From Adiantum capillus-veneris (Eukaryota > Streptophyta > Polypodiopsida > Polypodiales > Pteridaceae), in assembly GCA_014529385.2 (NCBI GenBank), contig CM043942.1:48838244-48902243 (forward strand): a DNA stretch of 64,000 bases. The letters run 5' to 3'. Shown here one piece after another: positions 11,152 to 23,000 of this stretch. The notes under the pieces were generated by a model. The model was not told the DNA's origin. It worked only from the letters and a program-made list of their open reading frames with translations, and searched no databases. Position numbers and translations under genes: made by a program. How positions within the stretch are numbered: the first letter of the stretch is position 1; each line of letters opens with the position of its first letter.

Positions 11152-12016
11152 AAAAAGACAGCAATACCTAGATTGCGAGTGAACTCAAAAGACTATGCGA
11201 ATGCATATCAAATGCAAGTATCATTAATAGGTATGATAACACATGGGCATGGGCATGGGATGTATGGTCATTTCTCGTTGAATGGTCTATGGCCTTCAGA
11301 TCCAAATGCTACAATTGGTTCCCTTGCATTATGCTTACAGAATTTGGAAAGAACAGAAAACCATGGGCTAGGAGATTTATGTCATGATGGTATGCCACGC
11401 AGCAATGTAACATTGTTCAATGCATTGAATTCAAGGACAGCTTTAGACCACCAAAACAGAATGATGAAAGAGCGTGAGAGGAATGCATCAGCAGCAGTAA
11501 CACCACCGTTGGCTATTGAAGGATGTAATGGAGAGATTTCTAACTTGCAATCAGCCTCCTCTCAATGTGTTGTGGATACCATGTCCACTCCCGTGTTTCA
11601 AAAATTGCCTGAGAATCTTCTGCTACAGCTAGATAATTGTGGAGGAGAGAATAAGAATCGATATTTATTTGCATACTTATCCTTGCTAGTAGCAAAAGGT
11701 GTTTTCAAAACCGTGCATTTGGGATTCTTAATGGTGGGTCATACACATGAGTACATAGATGCAATGTTTAGCAGGTTCTCAGAGAGATTACGAACAGGAA
11801 TGACCTACACTTTTCCACATTTGATGTAACATTTTCAAAAATGTGAAAGTTCAGCTCCAGCACCATTTTTGATGACGCAAGTTCCTGACTTTAAATCCTT
11901 TGTTAAAGGGTACATGTGTGATGGACAAGATGCTCTTGTTGGACACTCTAAGCCACTTCAATTTCGTTTCTTTATGCAAGGTGAAATCCCAGTAATGCAG
12001 TACCAAATCACCTGAT
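11152..12016 (+). pseudogene. Segment 2 of the transposase-like gene, with TAA at 11827 and a frameshift near 12,000
   Basis: This is the same frame as segment 1. It carries HGHGHGMYGHF, QLDNCGGENKNRY and GHTHEYIDAMFSRF. A TAA at 11827-11829 follows TYTFPHLM, yet the frame after it still reads like the family (VPDFKSFVKGY, GHSKPLQFRFF). Near 12,000 the reading passes to the next frame, where SPDWMPRESGIELWK continues. These are decay lesions rather than introns, because homologous residues run right up to each break. Confidence 0.6.
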
Positions 12017-12802
12017 TGGATGCCGAGGGAGTCAGGAATTGAGTTGTGGAAAAAAGATGATCAAGGGAAACCAAAATTGCCAGTAGGTTTTCCAAATGTG
12101 GTTCCTATAGCAGACTATGTGAGGAATAGTCCGCTTGTTATTCAAGGGATTAAGACATATCTTGAATTTTGGAAAAGATGGACTCTACTAAAGGGAAAGG
12201 AGCACGATTCTACAAAATACATGGAGCCAGTTATTATTTATTGGCAAAAAATAATTAGTGAGCTTGAACAACCAACCAATAAACAACTTGGTGAATATGC
12301 ATCATTTTGGCCAAAGACTACAGGGAGTCATAGAATGCAACAGATAGAGGAAGACACAGATGAGTTTCAAGGATATGAAGAATTGAATGATCACTATGTT
12401 GGTCCTCAAAGTGCAAGGCCACAGGAATCTTTTAGGCCTCAAATTGATGTAAGGAAAGGGGATTTTGTTCTTGTGAGACCTGCAGATCCAGAATATCCGA
12501 TATGGCTAGGAGTTGCAGAGTCAGATGTTGATGTAGACAGCTCATCTCCTAACTACAAGAAAGTTTTCATTCAATATTGGGCACCAAAACATTGGAAAAA
12601 AAATCCCACAATCCAAGAACAATATGAGGATTGTTGGAAAAAGAATTGGTGCTACAATCTTGCTAACCCAAAGCATTGGGAGTGTGTTGATTCAATTGTG
12701 TGGTCATGGACTCCAAGGGGTGGAAGACTTGCAGAAGCAATTAAAATCCCATCCAATGTTGTGGAGAAAGCACAAGCTATCTTAATAGGAGAAATTGACT
12801 AG
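12017..12802 (+). pseudogene. Segment 3 of the transposase-like gene (C-terminal domain)
   Basis: About 260 codons with the first Met at 12020. Residues about 145-240 (RKGDFVLVRP, PIWLGVAESDV, VFIQYWAPKHW, CWKKNWCYN, VWSWTPRGG) form a Trp-rich module like those closing DUF7869-type proteins. It ends at TAG 12800-12802. The 12803-13080 stretch has no gene. It contains a small stem-loop (GGTGTT, TCTC, AACACC) near 12890-12905. Confidence 0.6.
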
Positions 12803-13084
12803 CATTTCATTTTCATATATTGTTTTTCTTGGTATCCGTGTCTATGTATGTTTTATAAAGTATCAATTAACACCAACATGAAAAAAAAAGGTGTTTCTCA
12901 ACACCACCATTTTCTTGAGAATCTATCTCTTTGTCTAATGTAACACAAGTCCTCAAGACAAGTCCCAAAATAATTGAAATTTTCCCAAATCAAATGGGAA
13001 ATAGGAATCCTTAGGCATTGAAATAAGTCCCAAAGATGTGGAATTTTCCCATTTTATCTAAAAGAGTGTTATATATATCACTCT

Positions 13085-13088
<4 letters not shown>

Positions 13089-13132
<44 letters not shown>
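13089..13132. repeat. (CT)n microsatellite at the LINE 5' junction
   Basis: The run ends one or two bases before sequence homologous to the 60-64 kb LINE begins. It therefore marks the 5' truncation point of the LINE copy. Confidence 0.95.
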
Positions 13133-13133
<1 letters not shown>

Positions 13134-13135
<2 letters not shown>

Positions 13136-14751
13136 TTGATCATCTTGTCACTCTTCGTGTTCTCATGGAGGAAAGTCGGTTGAAAGGCAAGCGATTGTAT
13201 TGTTGTTTTGTGGACTTTAAGAAAGCCTTTGATATGATTCCACGTAACAATTTGTGGAGAAGGATGGAAGAACTCCAAGTGCCAAGTGAGTTTATGCTTG
13301 CGGTTTCTCGAATCTATGAGAAGGTGATTTGTCAATTGCGCATGGGAAGAGAAATTTCAAAAAATTTTGTAAGCATTATTGGGGTTAAACAAGGATGTCC
13401 ATTGTCACCAACTTTCTTTGGTCTATGCATCGATCAATTGGAACAAATGGTACTTGACTTTATACAAGAAGAAGGCATTGAAGAGGTCACTATTTGCAAT
13501 GCGGTAATCATGCTTTTGTTGTATGCGGATGATGTAGTGCTTCTAGCACACACTTTAGAAGATGCACAAAAGCTTATGGTTGTCCTTGAGAACTTTTGCT
13601 TGCATAGTGGGCTGATTGTAAATGAATCCAAAACAAAGGTTATGCTTGTGAAAACCAACCATAAGGAGAAGCCATGCATTGTGTACAAAAATGAGACACT
13701 TGAAGTTGTTGAGAGCTTTAAGTACCTTGGCCTTGAGGTTCCATCCAATCACAAGTGGCATGAATGTGCTATGCATCGTTTGGAAGCGGGAAAGAGAGCA
13801 TATTATGCATTTGAGAACATGTGTAATGCGGGAAACATCAAGTGTTGGGTTCTCAAGAAGTATCTTTTTGATGCATTGGTGACACCGGTTCTTCTTTATG
13901 GAGTTGAAGTGTGGGGCGGGAGCATATCAAAGTCTACTTGGAAAGAGTTTGAGAATGTCCAAAAGCATTTTCTTACAAACTTTCTCCAAGTTAAGACACA
14001 AACACCATATATGCTCCTACTTCTTGAGTCGGGATGTCTTCCAATTGAGGTTATGGGCATGGAAAGGGTTGTGGAGTACATGATAAAGATGCGTCAAAAC
14101 CCCTCACATCGACTTCCTACAATTGCATGGGAAATAAGCAAAAAAGTTCAAAAGACGCATAAAAGCAAGATCTTGAGCACGGGATGGATGCAAGACATAA
14201 AGAAGTGGTTTGGGAGATGGGATGCATTACACTTGCTACATGATGCTTCAATTGACTCTCAAGTGAATGAAGCTTTTCTACAACGCCAATGTATTACGGC
14301 TTGGGAGAAATCCGGTGGGTCACGCGTCATACATTATACCACCTATATTGCCCCCAACTAAAAAACCATGTTCTTCGTTGAGAGAGGAAACCGTACTCAC
14401 ACTTACATGCTTAAGCCTATTCCCTTGTCCGCGATACGCACTATTGCAGCGATTCAGCTTAGCTCCCATTTCCTTCGATGCGAGATAGGGCGTTGGGGAA
14501 ATGGAGAAGAGTCAAATCGATTGTGCACATTATGCTCACTGCAAGTTCGAGAGTCTGAGTACCACACACTACTAGAGTGCTCAGCTTTTGGTCACATCCG
14601 AACTTGCTTCTCTCACATTTTCAGCCATAACTTAGACCTACACACTTTCCTCTCCCAGCCAAAGTGTGGGCTCTCCATTGTGACTCTCATCACTACAATT
14701 TGGAGCATCAAGAGTCACTCATCAGCCATACACATACTACATCACATGTAA
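13134..14751 (+). pseudogene. 5'-truncated LINE: RT and C-terminal zinc-finger region
   Basis: Homology to the full LINE at 60-64 kb starts at ATTGATCATCTTGTC, inside the RT finger region. The apparent ORF start at 13036 lies in unrelated and CT-repeat sequence and is not the gene start. RT motifs are YCCFVDFKKAFD, GVKQGCPLSP and catalytic LLYADDVVLLA (about 13519-13551), then VNESKTKVML and the thumb. An in-frame TAA at 14359-14361 (after TTYIAPN) interrupts the C-terminus. The same frame goes on to CTLCSLQVRESEYHTLLECS, a CCHC finger typical of LINE ORF2 ends, and stops at 14751. A third copy (31.1-31.6 kb) has Tyr where this one has the stop, so the stop is a mutation. Confidence 0.88.
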
Positions 14752-15489
<738 letters not shown>

Positions 15490-15541
15490 TACAGACACAC
15501 ACACACACACACATGATGTAGATAGAGAGAGAGAGAGGGGT

Positions 15542-15576
<35 letters not shown>
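15490..15576. repeat. Composite (CA)n, (GA)n and 33-G homopolymer
   Basis: A short CA run (15494-15513) and a GA run are followed by 33 consecutive G (15544-15576). The G run has quadruplex potential but could also be an assembly or basecalling artefact. Confidence 0.9.
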
Positions 15577-15577
<1 letters not shown>

Positions 15578-15589
15578 GTTTCATAATAC

Positions 15590-15860
15590 CTGCGCAGCAG
15601 GTTTTTGCCAAGAGATCTGAGCGCGTCGCAGGCGAAAATGGCCGCCTGCGCGCGGATTTCCATTTTTTCCCCCAATTTTTTGCGTCGATATAATTGTGGT
15701 AATATCCATCGATATACCCGTGGTAAAGTATGCCTTGCCACGCGTATTTCCACGCGCATATAGACGGATATTCCGACGCATATATCGACGGGCTGCAAGT
15801 ACGTCGATAACCGCGTGGAAAGGTATGGCCGTCGATATATACTGCGTCGATATCTTGATG
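15590..15860. other. CpG-rich segment with repeated CGTCGATA motifs and a hairpin
   Basis: Several copies of (C/G)CGTCGATA or its reverse lie at about 15683-15850. A perfect 8-bp inverted repeat CGCAGGCG / CGCCTGCG at 15627-15650 has an 8-base loop. The base composition is unlike the AT-rich surroundings. The minus-strand reading frame crosses it but loses all resemblance to Gag here, so it is probably an inserted non-coding piece. Confidence 0.45.
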
Positions 15861-17052
15861 TTATGTTGTAGTTCTGAGGCTACTGTATATGGCCCCAAGT
15901 TGTCAACCTCCTCAAAATCATCTGGATTATACTTTAGCACTTTCTTTGGAATTAGCTCTATCTTTACCCCATAGGTAGCATCCTCCACTGCAAAAATAGC
16001 ATGACTAGTTGCCATATCCTCCACTAACTTCCGCATACCTCCTTTTCCAAAGTTAGTTCCTAACGGCGTACCTGTCTCCCGCAGATGGATCTTGCCATCC
16101 TTAAAAAAACGCAAGATCTCTTTTTAAGGCATCACTAAAGCTATCACAATCCCTTCTGCCATGGTCCGTGCCATCACACCATATGTATCTGTGCATAAAT
16201 CCTTCTTTGCTTTGGGATTTTTGTCCTGCAGAACAGCAGGTTGTCCTTTTTCTTCAAGCCTTGTTAGCTTTTAACTTCATTTCTTGCATGCCCTTAACAA
16301 GCTCATCAAGCATTGAATTATCACCTTTTGGACTTACAGTAGTAGGCTTTGGTGGAATCTTTGACGTGCTAGGAGGAGAGGTAGTACCATTCACCACCAT
16401 CTTGTCCCTACGACGTTGTCTCTTAGCAAGGAATGAGACTACGTCTTCAACCTCTTTCCACTCAGCCTTTAGACCCTGTTCTGTATTCTTATCTTCAAGG
16501 AGTAGCTCTAGCTTTTCTTGGAGCTCATGACCTACAGCTTGAAGGAACAATTCGGTCTTTTCACTATCCAAAGTGGCCTGCTCTGTTCCTGACAGTTGAG
16601 CATAGCGTCACTCAAACTCTCAACAGTTCGGTGATGGAAAGTCCTTCTCTTGGCTTTGCAACCCATTCCAAGAAGGTCCTTTTTGTAACCGTTTCAGAGT
16701 CCTCCATGAAGTATTCCTCTTTTAGGGCTAATTTGAATTTCTCCCAACCTTCTCCACGCTCCTCCCTGATTCCCCTTACATGGTCTCTAATCTCGGGGAC
16801 CACAACAAGCTCAAAACTATGAATCATGTCCACCTCTAGAACTCGTTGTAGCTCCATCTCCTTTACATAACCACGAAGAAACTTTGTGACATCATTTGTC
16901 CATTTTGTTCACAATAGCTTGAAGGGCTTTGGTTGCTGACACCTCCCTTCTTTCTACAGCCTGTTGTTGTTGCATAAACATGGCGAATGCTTGAAACATT
17001 TGCATTGTGCCTTGATCAAAACTCATTCCTTGTTCCTCTTGTTGATCCATAG
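15861..17052 (-). pseudogene. Ty3/gypsy Gag, decayed, minus strand
   Basis: Read on the minus strand from the ATG at about 17052 (MDQQEEQGMSFDQ). The order is a Gln-rich N-terminus; a capsid-like region 16857-16612 (EGWEKFKLALKEEYF, KRTFLEWVAKP); 16571-16254 (FLQAVGHELQEKLELLLEDK, FLAKRQRRRDKM, MLDELVKGMQEMKLK); a degenerate zinc knuckle near 16180-16140 (WCDGTDHGRRDC with Tyr in place of the first Cys); then FKDGKIHLRETGTPL and NFGKGGMRKL up to about 15861. The frame shifts at least three times (near 16880, 16610 and 16130), so no functional Gag is made. Pol is missing, cut off at the CpG-rich and poly-G segment. Confidence 0.7.
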
Positions 17053-17111
17053 CTTTAATTATTTGTAATTAAACCTTTCAAAACAAGTATTTGAACCCCC
17101 ACCCTAGCTGC

Positions 17112-17129
17112 TTCGCGTCGGGTTCACCA
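17112..17129 (-). promoter_or_regulatory. Candidate primer-binding site of the minus-strand gypsy element
   Basis: On the minus strand TGGTGAACCCGACG begins four bases after the LTR end (CTGACA). The leading TGG matches the CCA end of a tRNA. I could not match it to a particular tRNA by eye. Confidence 0.45.
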
Positions 17130-17133
17130 GAAA

Positions 17134-18057
17134 TGTCAGAAAGTGTGTGGTCTAGCAGGGAAGGTGCAGAACCTCTGACTGTGAGAGTTCATGATGAGAG
17201 TCACAAACCCTTTGCAAGAAAGAGTTTGTGGAGAATCACCAACCCTATTTCTAAGGGTGACAGAGAATCTAAGAGCGTTTGTGATAGCAAAGTCACAAAC
17301 CCTCTTTCCTATCGTGCTTGAAAATTGCTTGTTTTCGTAGTCGAGAGTATGATGAGAGGATCATCAAATCACATTCAATATCACTTAAAAAGACCATTGC
17401 AAAACATTAATGTTTCAACCATGAAACCTCAATGCTCATACAAGCACAATTCCCAATCAAAACCCAAACCTCTTTCATGGTATCATGTAGCCTCGCCCCC
17501 AATTACATAGTCGTAGTATCAAATAGTTGAAAGGAATTCTCAAGCTTCCACCTTCTTGGTGACCATGTTTTGATTTTGAAGAGATTTAAGAGCTTCTATA
17601 TTGAAGCCCAAAAACCATTTTGATAAGGGAAAACCCTAATTCACTCCCTCACAAGCTCAGTTACAAGATTGCGAAGAGGCGGGACTGCAACACACATAGA
17701 TTGGGCAACCATGGAAGCTATTACACAGTAGAGAAAAATTGATGGTTTTTTCTCTGTAAAAAGAAGCCCTCTCTCTCTCTCTTCCCCACGGAATTTTCAT
17801 CTGATGTGTCAATTTTTAGGCCATTTTTCCATTTTAGTCCAAAACTAAGCCATTTTTAGCTCATTTTTTACCCAAAAAATGTCATTTTTCATGCGAAAAA
17901 TCCCAAACAAAGTCAGAAAAATCCCTAAATTTGTGGGATCACTTGCATAAGCATAAAAAGCATCATTTTCCATCAATATACCATTTTGGGTCACTTTCGA
18001 TGCAATTTTGCAACGATGCCTGTTAGCTGCTATTTTTGGCAATTTTTACCCGCATCA
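17134..18057 (-). repeat. 5' LTR of the minus-strand gypsy element (about 924 bp)
   Basis: The plus strand starts TGTCAG and ends GCATCA, so on the minus strand it runs TGATGC to CTGACA, with TG...CA ends. It sits immediately upstream of the candidate PBS and the Gag start. It is AT-rich, with runs of TTTTT-flanked motifs at 17820-18000. No second LTR is present, so the ends are inferred. Confidence 0.5.
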
Positions 18058-19430
18058 ATCTTTATAGGCGAGATGAGTGTGCCACCATGAAACGCTTGGA
18101 ATATATACATTGTAAAACCAAATTAAGCATCTTATCAAGTGGAAAAGCATGCAAATGAGCCACATCCAGGGCCACGACTCCCCGTATAGATATGTACATG
18201 ATAATGACCGCAGTAGACGCTTCAACATATATCACAATATGTACATGATTGCTTTTATTTGCATACATCGAGAAGTATCAAGAGTGAGGTGAATGTTTTG
18301 TTTCACACTATGTACGTGCCATGGCATGACAACGTGGGGTCTACGTTGGTCATGAATGGCGAATTTACTCCCCACCCCCCTCATTTACATCGTTAGCTCC
18401 ATATTCAAAACGAGTGGCTCTACTAAAGGTTTCCTTCAAGCGGGTAAGCATGTTCGGCAGGGACCGTGGGCCCATGGCATACATGTCTTGGATTGAGCTA
18501 TCAGGATTAGGCATTGGGTAACCCTCCATGATGTCGTATAAGTGAGGGGAAGAGTCACTATACGCAATATGCGGGTCCTTGGTGGTACTACCTTGGGTTC
18601 CCGTTGAGGGCCCGGAACCTAAGGTAGGTGGGTATTGAGAACTCCCATAATTCAAAATGCTCGCTAGTTGCTTGGATTTTAGAGCGCAGATGCATGTGCC
18701 TTTGGCACCCTACAAGCATCAACGAATACCCTCGAAGGTTAACCGTTTGATTTTTTGGGCGTTTTGCACTCCATTTTCACTTGTTTTTTGATGTTTTATA
18801 ATATCTCTTTACGATCGGTTTTTGAATTAGAGCGTGTGATAGCTCAAAACGAGCGTATCGCTCAGAGAGTTGTGCTGTGCTTTACAGCATAGCGTTTGGT
18901 CACCCGAAGCTCCGAAGGTCCTCAAATGGGTTGAATTTTACTTAGGCATGAGGCTAAAATAAGTAATTTCAAAGGGTGACTGAGGCCTGAGCCTGAGCCT
19001 GAGTGTGGGCTTGCGCTTGGGCTTAGGAAATGTTCCCGATCTCGTTCCTATATTTTTTAAAAAATTTATTATTTTATTATTTTATTTTATTTTTTGATAA
19101 GGTCGTCGCGGTCGTGCTGCGTGCGCGAGCACACACACACCTAACCTACCTACTTGCAACTAACAAAGCTATTGTTACAGTACTACAACAACTAATTAAC
19201 TAACATATCTACTTATTGTACCTTACAGATCTAACATTATAGATCTCATACCTTAAAGCTAACACCTTATTGACAGAAAACAATACATTGCAACAAAAAA
19301 CTAACACTTTATTAACAGAAAACGGTACACTATAGCAAAAACAAACTTCACAAATCCTTCTCCACAGCCACACACTTTCTTTTTCTACCTTTCCTACATT
19401 TCACATTGCACCACAAAGCAGCATAGAGTG
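18058..19430. other. Unassigned region
   Basis: No recognisable gene. A 96-codon Pro/Ser-rich minus-strand frame (18655-18365) has no resemblance I can name. A short GAGCCT repeat lies near 18983-19005. A T- and A-rich stretch is at 19060-19100. Confidence 0.4.
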
Positions 19431-19435
19431 CTATT
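19431..19435. repeat. Target-site duplication, left copy (CTATT)
   Basis: CTATT directly precedes the 5' LTR, and the same five bases directly follow the 3' LTR at 24663-24667. Five bases is the usual copia duplication length. Confidence 0.93.
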
Positions 19436-19757
19436 TGTTGAGATGTCGAGCTCTACACCTTGAGCTGGCATCCACTACGGGTCTTGGCTGCTTACGGCAT
19501 TTACTCACTGGCGCGTTAGGTGACCGACACGGAGGATCTCTGCCAGTGATTCTACAGCTGGACTACACTTATAGTGCCAGCCTAGTACGCTTCTAGCAAG
19601 TTCACACTTAGTGACCGCATGTACATATGTGCTACTTTTTAGCTTTAGCACTTAGTCATTTTGTACTCTCTTTTCTGAGAAGAAGAAGAAGAAGCTTTCC
19701 ATCTCTGTGTGCTTTGTGCTTGTCTTGTGTAGCTCTCTTGCATCCTCATTCTTTACA
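19436..19757 (+). repeat. 5' LTR of the complete copia element
   Basis: It runs from TGTTGAGATG to TTCTTTACA, 322 bp, with a direct second copy at 24341-24662. A GAAGAAGAAGAAG stretch and a CTCTTTTCTGAG segment lie in the likely R/U5 part. No canonical TATAAA is evident; ACATATGTGC near 19622 is the nearest AT-rich candidate. Confidence 0.95.
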
Positions 19758-19770
19758 TGGTATCAGAGCC
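19758..19770 (+). promoter_or_regulatory. Primer-binding site (initiator tRNA-Met)
   Basis: TGGTATCAGAGCC follows the LTR directly. It is the standard plant copia PBS, complementary to the 3' end of initiator methionine tRNA, where minus-strand cDNA synthesis starts. Confidence 0.95.
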
Positions 19771-20018
19771 TGGTGCAGGCAAGAGAGGCTAAGAGAGCAA
19801 GAGCATCACAATCCCTTCGTTCGCAATCCACGACCAGATATACAGAATAGGTCTCCAAAGTGCAGTATACAGAGATTTACTGTACAAGTATAGTGGTTGT
19901 ATGTACGCTTGATTGTGGACACTCGTTGAGTGTAGAAAGCGTTACAAGAACCATGATAGCAGGTTCAGCAGATTTGCAGGTTTTGCAGATTGCAGCTATT
20001 TTGTCTTAGTGCTTCAAG

Positions 20019-23000
20019 ATGTCTGACGGTTTCTGTCAGATTGTTACTGAGAAGCTTGAGAAAAATAACTACCCTGCATGGAAGTTCAAAATAACAAATT
20101 TCCTAAAAAGAAAAGGTTATTGGGACTATGTAGAAGGAGACAATGAAAAGGAACCAGAGATTCCCGAGGCAAATGCTACAGCAGAACAAAGGAAAGCTTT
20201 GAGGGACTGGCAACAAGGCCAGAGCAAAGTGATGTATTGGCTTTCTATGAGCATCACAGATGGCATGATGGGCTATCTACAAGATGCTGAAACCCCCGCC
20301 ATTGCATGGAAAAACTTAGGCAGAGTGTTCGAGGTGAACACCAAGGCCAGGAAGCTTCAACTAAAGTCGGAGCTAAATCAGGTTAAGAGGAACAACCTCT
20401 CCATCAATGATTATGCTTTGAAGATCAAGAGTATCATTGAGGCTCTTGGATCTATTAAAGTCTCAGTGGAAGACGATGACATTGTCCGTGCATGCTTGGA
20501 TGGTCTAGGAGATGAGTATGTACATTTTAGTTCTTCCATGAATACAAGAGACGACATCCCCGTGTTCCAAGATTTGATTTCTATGCTTATTCTTGAGGAG
20601 AAGAACCTTGACACATCTTCTTCTCATGGCAGAAATAATTCTGAACAGGCCTTCTATTCTAACTCCAACAGAGGTAGAGGTAGAGGTCGTGGTCGAAGCC
20701 CAAGGGAATGCAGGGGCCAATTTCTGGAAGGTCAATCAAATCAGAACAATACAAGTGGCAGGGGAAACCAATCTCAAGGCAGGGGGAGTCAAAGAGGTCG
20801 TGGTGCAGGATCAAGCAGGCAGCAACATACTCCAGATAGTAGAGAATGTTGGACTTGTGGTGAAAGAGGTCACATGTCACGTGACTGTCCAAAGGGAAAA
20901 GCAAGTAGAAAGAGAGAACAGGGCAACTATGCATCTACTAGCAGAGATGCAGATGACAGCAAAAACGAGCGCATGTTTGTTATGCAGCATGTAATGAATA
21001 CAATGACTGCAGAGAATTCCACCCAAGATGATGTTTGGTATGTGGATTCAGGTGCCTCTAATCACATGACGTCTCGTGGAGAGTGGTTTAGAGATATGCG
21101 CAAACCAGATGTGTCAGGCTATGTGCAGACAGGACATGACACAGCTCACCCCATTGCTCATGTAGGGGACATACCTCTAAATACGAAGAGTGGGAAATCA
21201 AAGTACTTAGCAGATGTAGTTCATGTCCCAAACATTACAAAGAATCTTGTTTCTGTTGGACAAATGGTTGAGCAGGGTTTGCAGGTTCGCTTCAATCAAA
21301 ATGGTTGTTATGTAGAAGATTTCCAGAATGGCTGTAAGCTGATCACAGAGGGAAAATGTGTGGGCAAAATGTTTACGCTGAATGTAGACATGCCTGAGGT
21401 AAAAGCTGCATTATTTGCACAGGGCACAGGTGTTGTGGCTGATGTTGACATTTGGCACAAACGCATTGGCCATGTCAATGAGCAGAGATTGCGCAGCATG
21501 CAATCAAAACAGATTGTAAAAGGTTTGCCCAAATTCAAGGTGGATGGTATGCATAAAGTGTGTGCAGCATGCCAGTTTGGAAAACAGTCAAAGGGCTCAT
21601 TTCCACATGAGCGCAATGTATGTAAAAAGCCACTTGAGGTGGTGCACACAGATGTTTGGGGTCCAACCGATACTGCAAGTATACATGGTTGCAGGTATTA
21701 TGTCTCTTTCATCGATGACCATACAAGGAAAGTATGGGTCTACTTCATGCGTAACAAAAGTGAAGTGTTTGGTCACTTTCAAGACTTCAAAGTCATGATT
21801 GAGAAGGAGACAGATATGCAAATCAAGACATTGAGATCAGATGGAGGGGGAGAGTACTTCTCCAATGATTTTTCAGATTTTCTGCGAATGCATGGTATAC
21901 ACAGGCAGTTTACATGCAGATATACTCCACAGCAGAATGGGGTCGCAAAAAGGAAAAACAGGCACATTGCAGAGGTTGCACGTGCATTGATGAATGAGAA
22001 GAACATGCCTCATCATTTCTGGGTTGAAGCTGTAAATACAGCTGTGTACATTATGAACAGAACACCTACAGCTGCGGTGCATGATGTAACACCTGAGGAA
22101 AATTTTACAGGTACAAAGCCTGATTTGGCACACTTGAAAGTGTTTGGCTGCATAGCTTACGTGCATGTACCAGATGAGTTGCGTAGGAAATTGGATCCTA
22201 AAGCAGAGAAATGTATTCTTGTGGGATATTCCCTTGAACAAAAGGGGTACAGGTGCTACAATCCTACTACACGAGAATTACGAGTGAGCAGAGATGTAGT
22301 CTTTGATGAGATGAGCAGCTGGTACAGTAATGCACATGGCACTATTGGGGCTGATGTAAAAGATGATGTGGTTGTACAAAATGTGAGGCCACAGTCACAG
22401 GTTTTGAGTGGACCAAAAGAGTCCTCTTCTCGTGGCTCTGTTGAGAAACCATGGAATGGTAGACTACGTACGCAGGTTACTCCACCAACAGGTACAGGGA
22501 ATGTATCACAAAAAGGAAAGGAAAAGGTTGATGAACCTCCCTTTATGGCTGATGCATCATCAGGTTTTTCACATGTAGACATGGATTCAGATGGTTCTGA
22601 ACAAAGTCTTGATGAGGAATTTGGAATTCCGGCTGTCAGGACACCTGGTGTAAGGAAAGTACAAGAAGATGCTAGAGGGCAAAGGAGTGACCCAGGACCG
22701 CGCAGATCTAATAGAGTCAGAAATCCAGTTCAGAAATTGACTTATGATGGGTATCTAGCGCATCACCAAGCCTACATGGCTAAGGTGATACACGATGTGG
22801 AGCCCACATGTTTTGAGGATGCAGTTGGAAATGTGCATTGGGATGATGCAATGAATGAAGAGATGGCTGCATTGGAAGCAAATGACACATGGGAGTTGGT
22901 GCCATTGCCAAGTGGCAAGAAAGCTATTGGCTGTAAATGGGTGTATAAAACCAAGCATAAGGCTGATGGTAACATTGAGCGTCACAAGGCAAGGCTGGTC

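Larger units (their letters stand above)
9589..12802 (+). pseudogene. Broken transposase-like gene (DUF8039-like plus DUF7869-like regions)
   Basis: Three open stretches form one gene of about 1,070 codons interrupted by two stops and one frameshift. N-terminal residues about 15-75 (VALGS, VSVD, PFPTMD, TVGDA) resemble the DUF8039 domain of plant transposon proteins. A basic stretch (KKRKYCF, MKPSKRSN) could be a nuclear localisation signal. The region FSFNGNEVCTRAWY, IPKTSFYRYREQFENG, CVVCSRIKS, IIHDKMD, QLDNCGGENKNRY and FLMVGHTHEYIDAMFSRF matches the DUF7869 family as I know it. The C-terminal part (FVLVRP, PIWLGVAES, VFIQYWAPK) looks like a small beta-barrel reader-type domain. The family is spread through plants, fungi and animals in transposon-like contexts. 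DNA transposition is my inference, not established. It abuts the satellite array on the left. No terminal inverted repeats were found by eye. Confidence 0.7.

Noticed and set aside
12860..12910. Terminal inverted repeat of the transposase-like gene (GGTGTT...AACACC)
   Set aside because: It is a local stem-loop; no matching sequence was found left of 9589, so it does not define element ends.
13036..13133. Extended N-terminus of the LINE RT frame (MWNFPILSKRVLYIS...)
   Set aside because: Homology to the other LINE copies begins only at about 13134; the extension is flanking DNA plus CT repeat.
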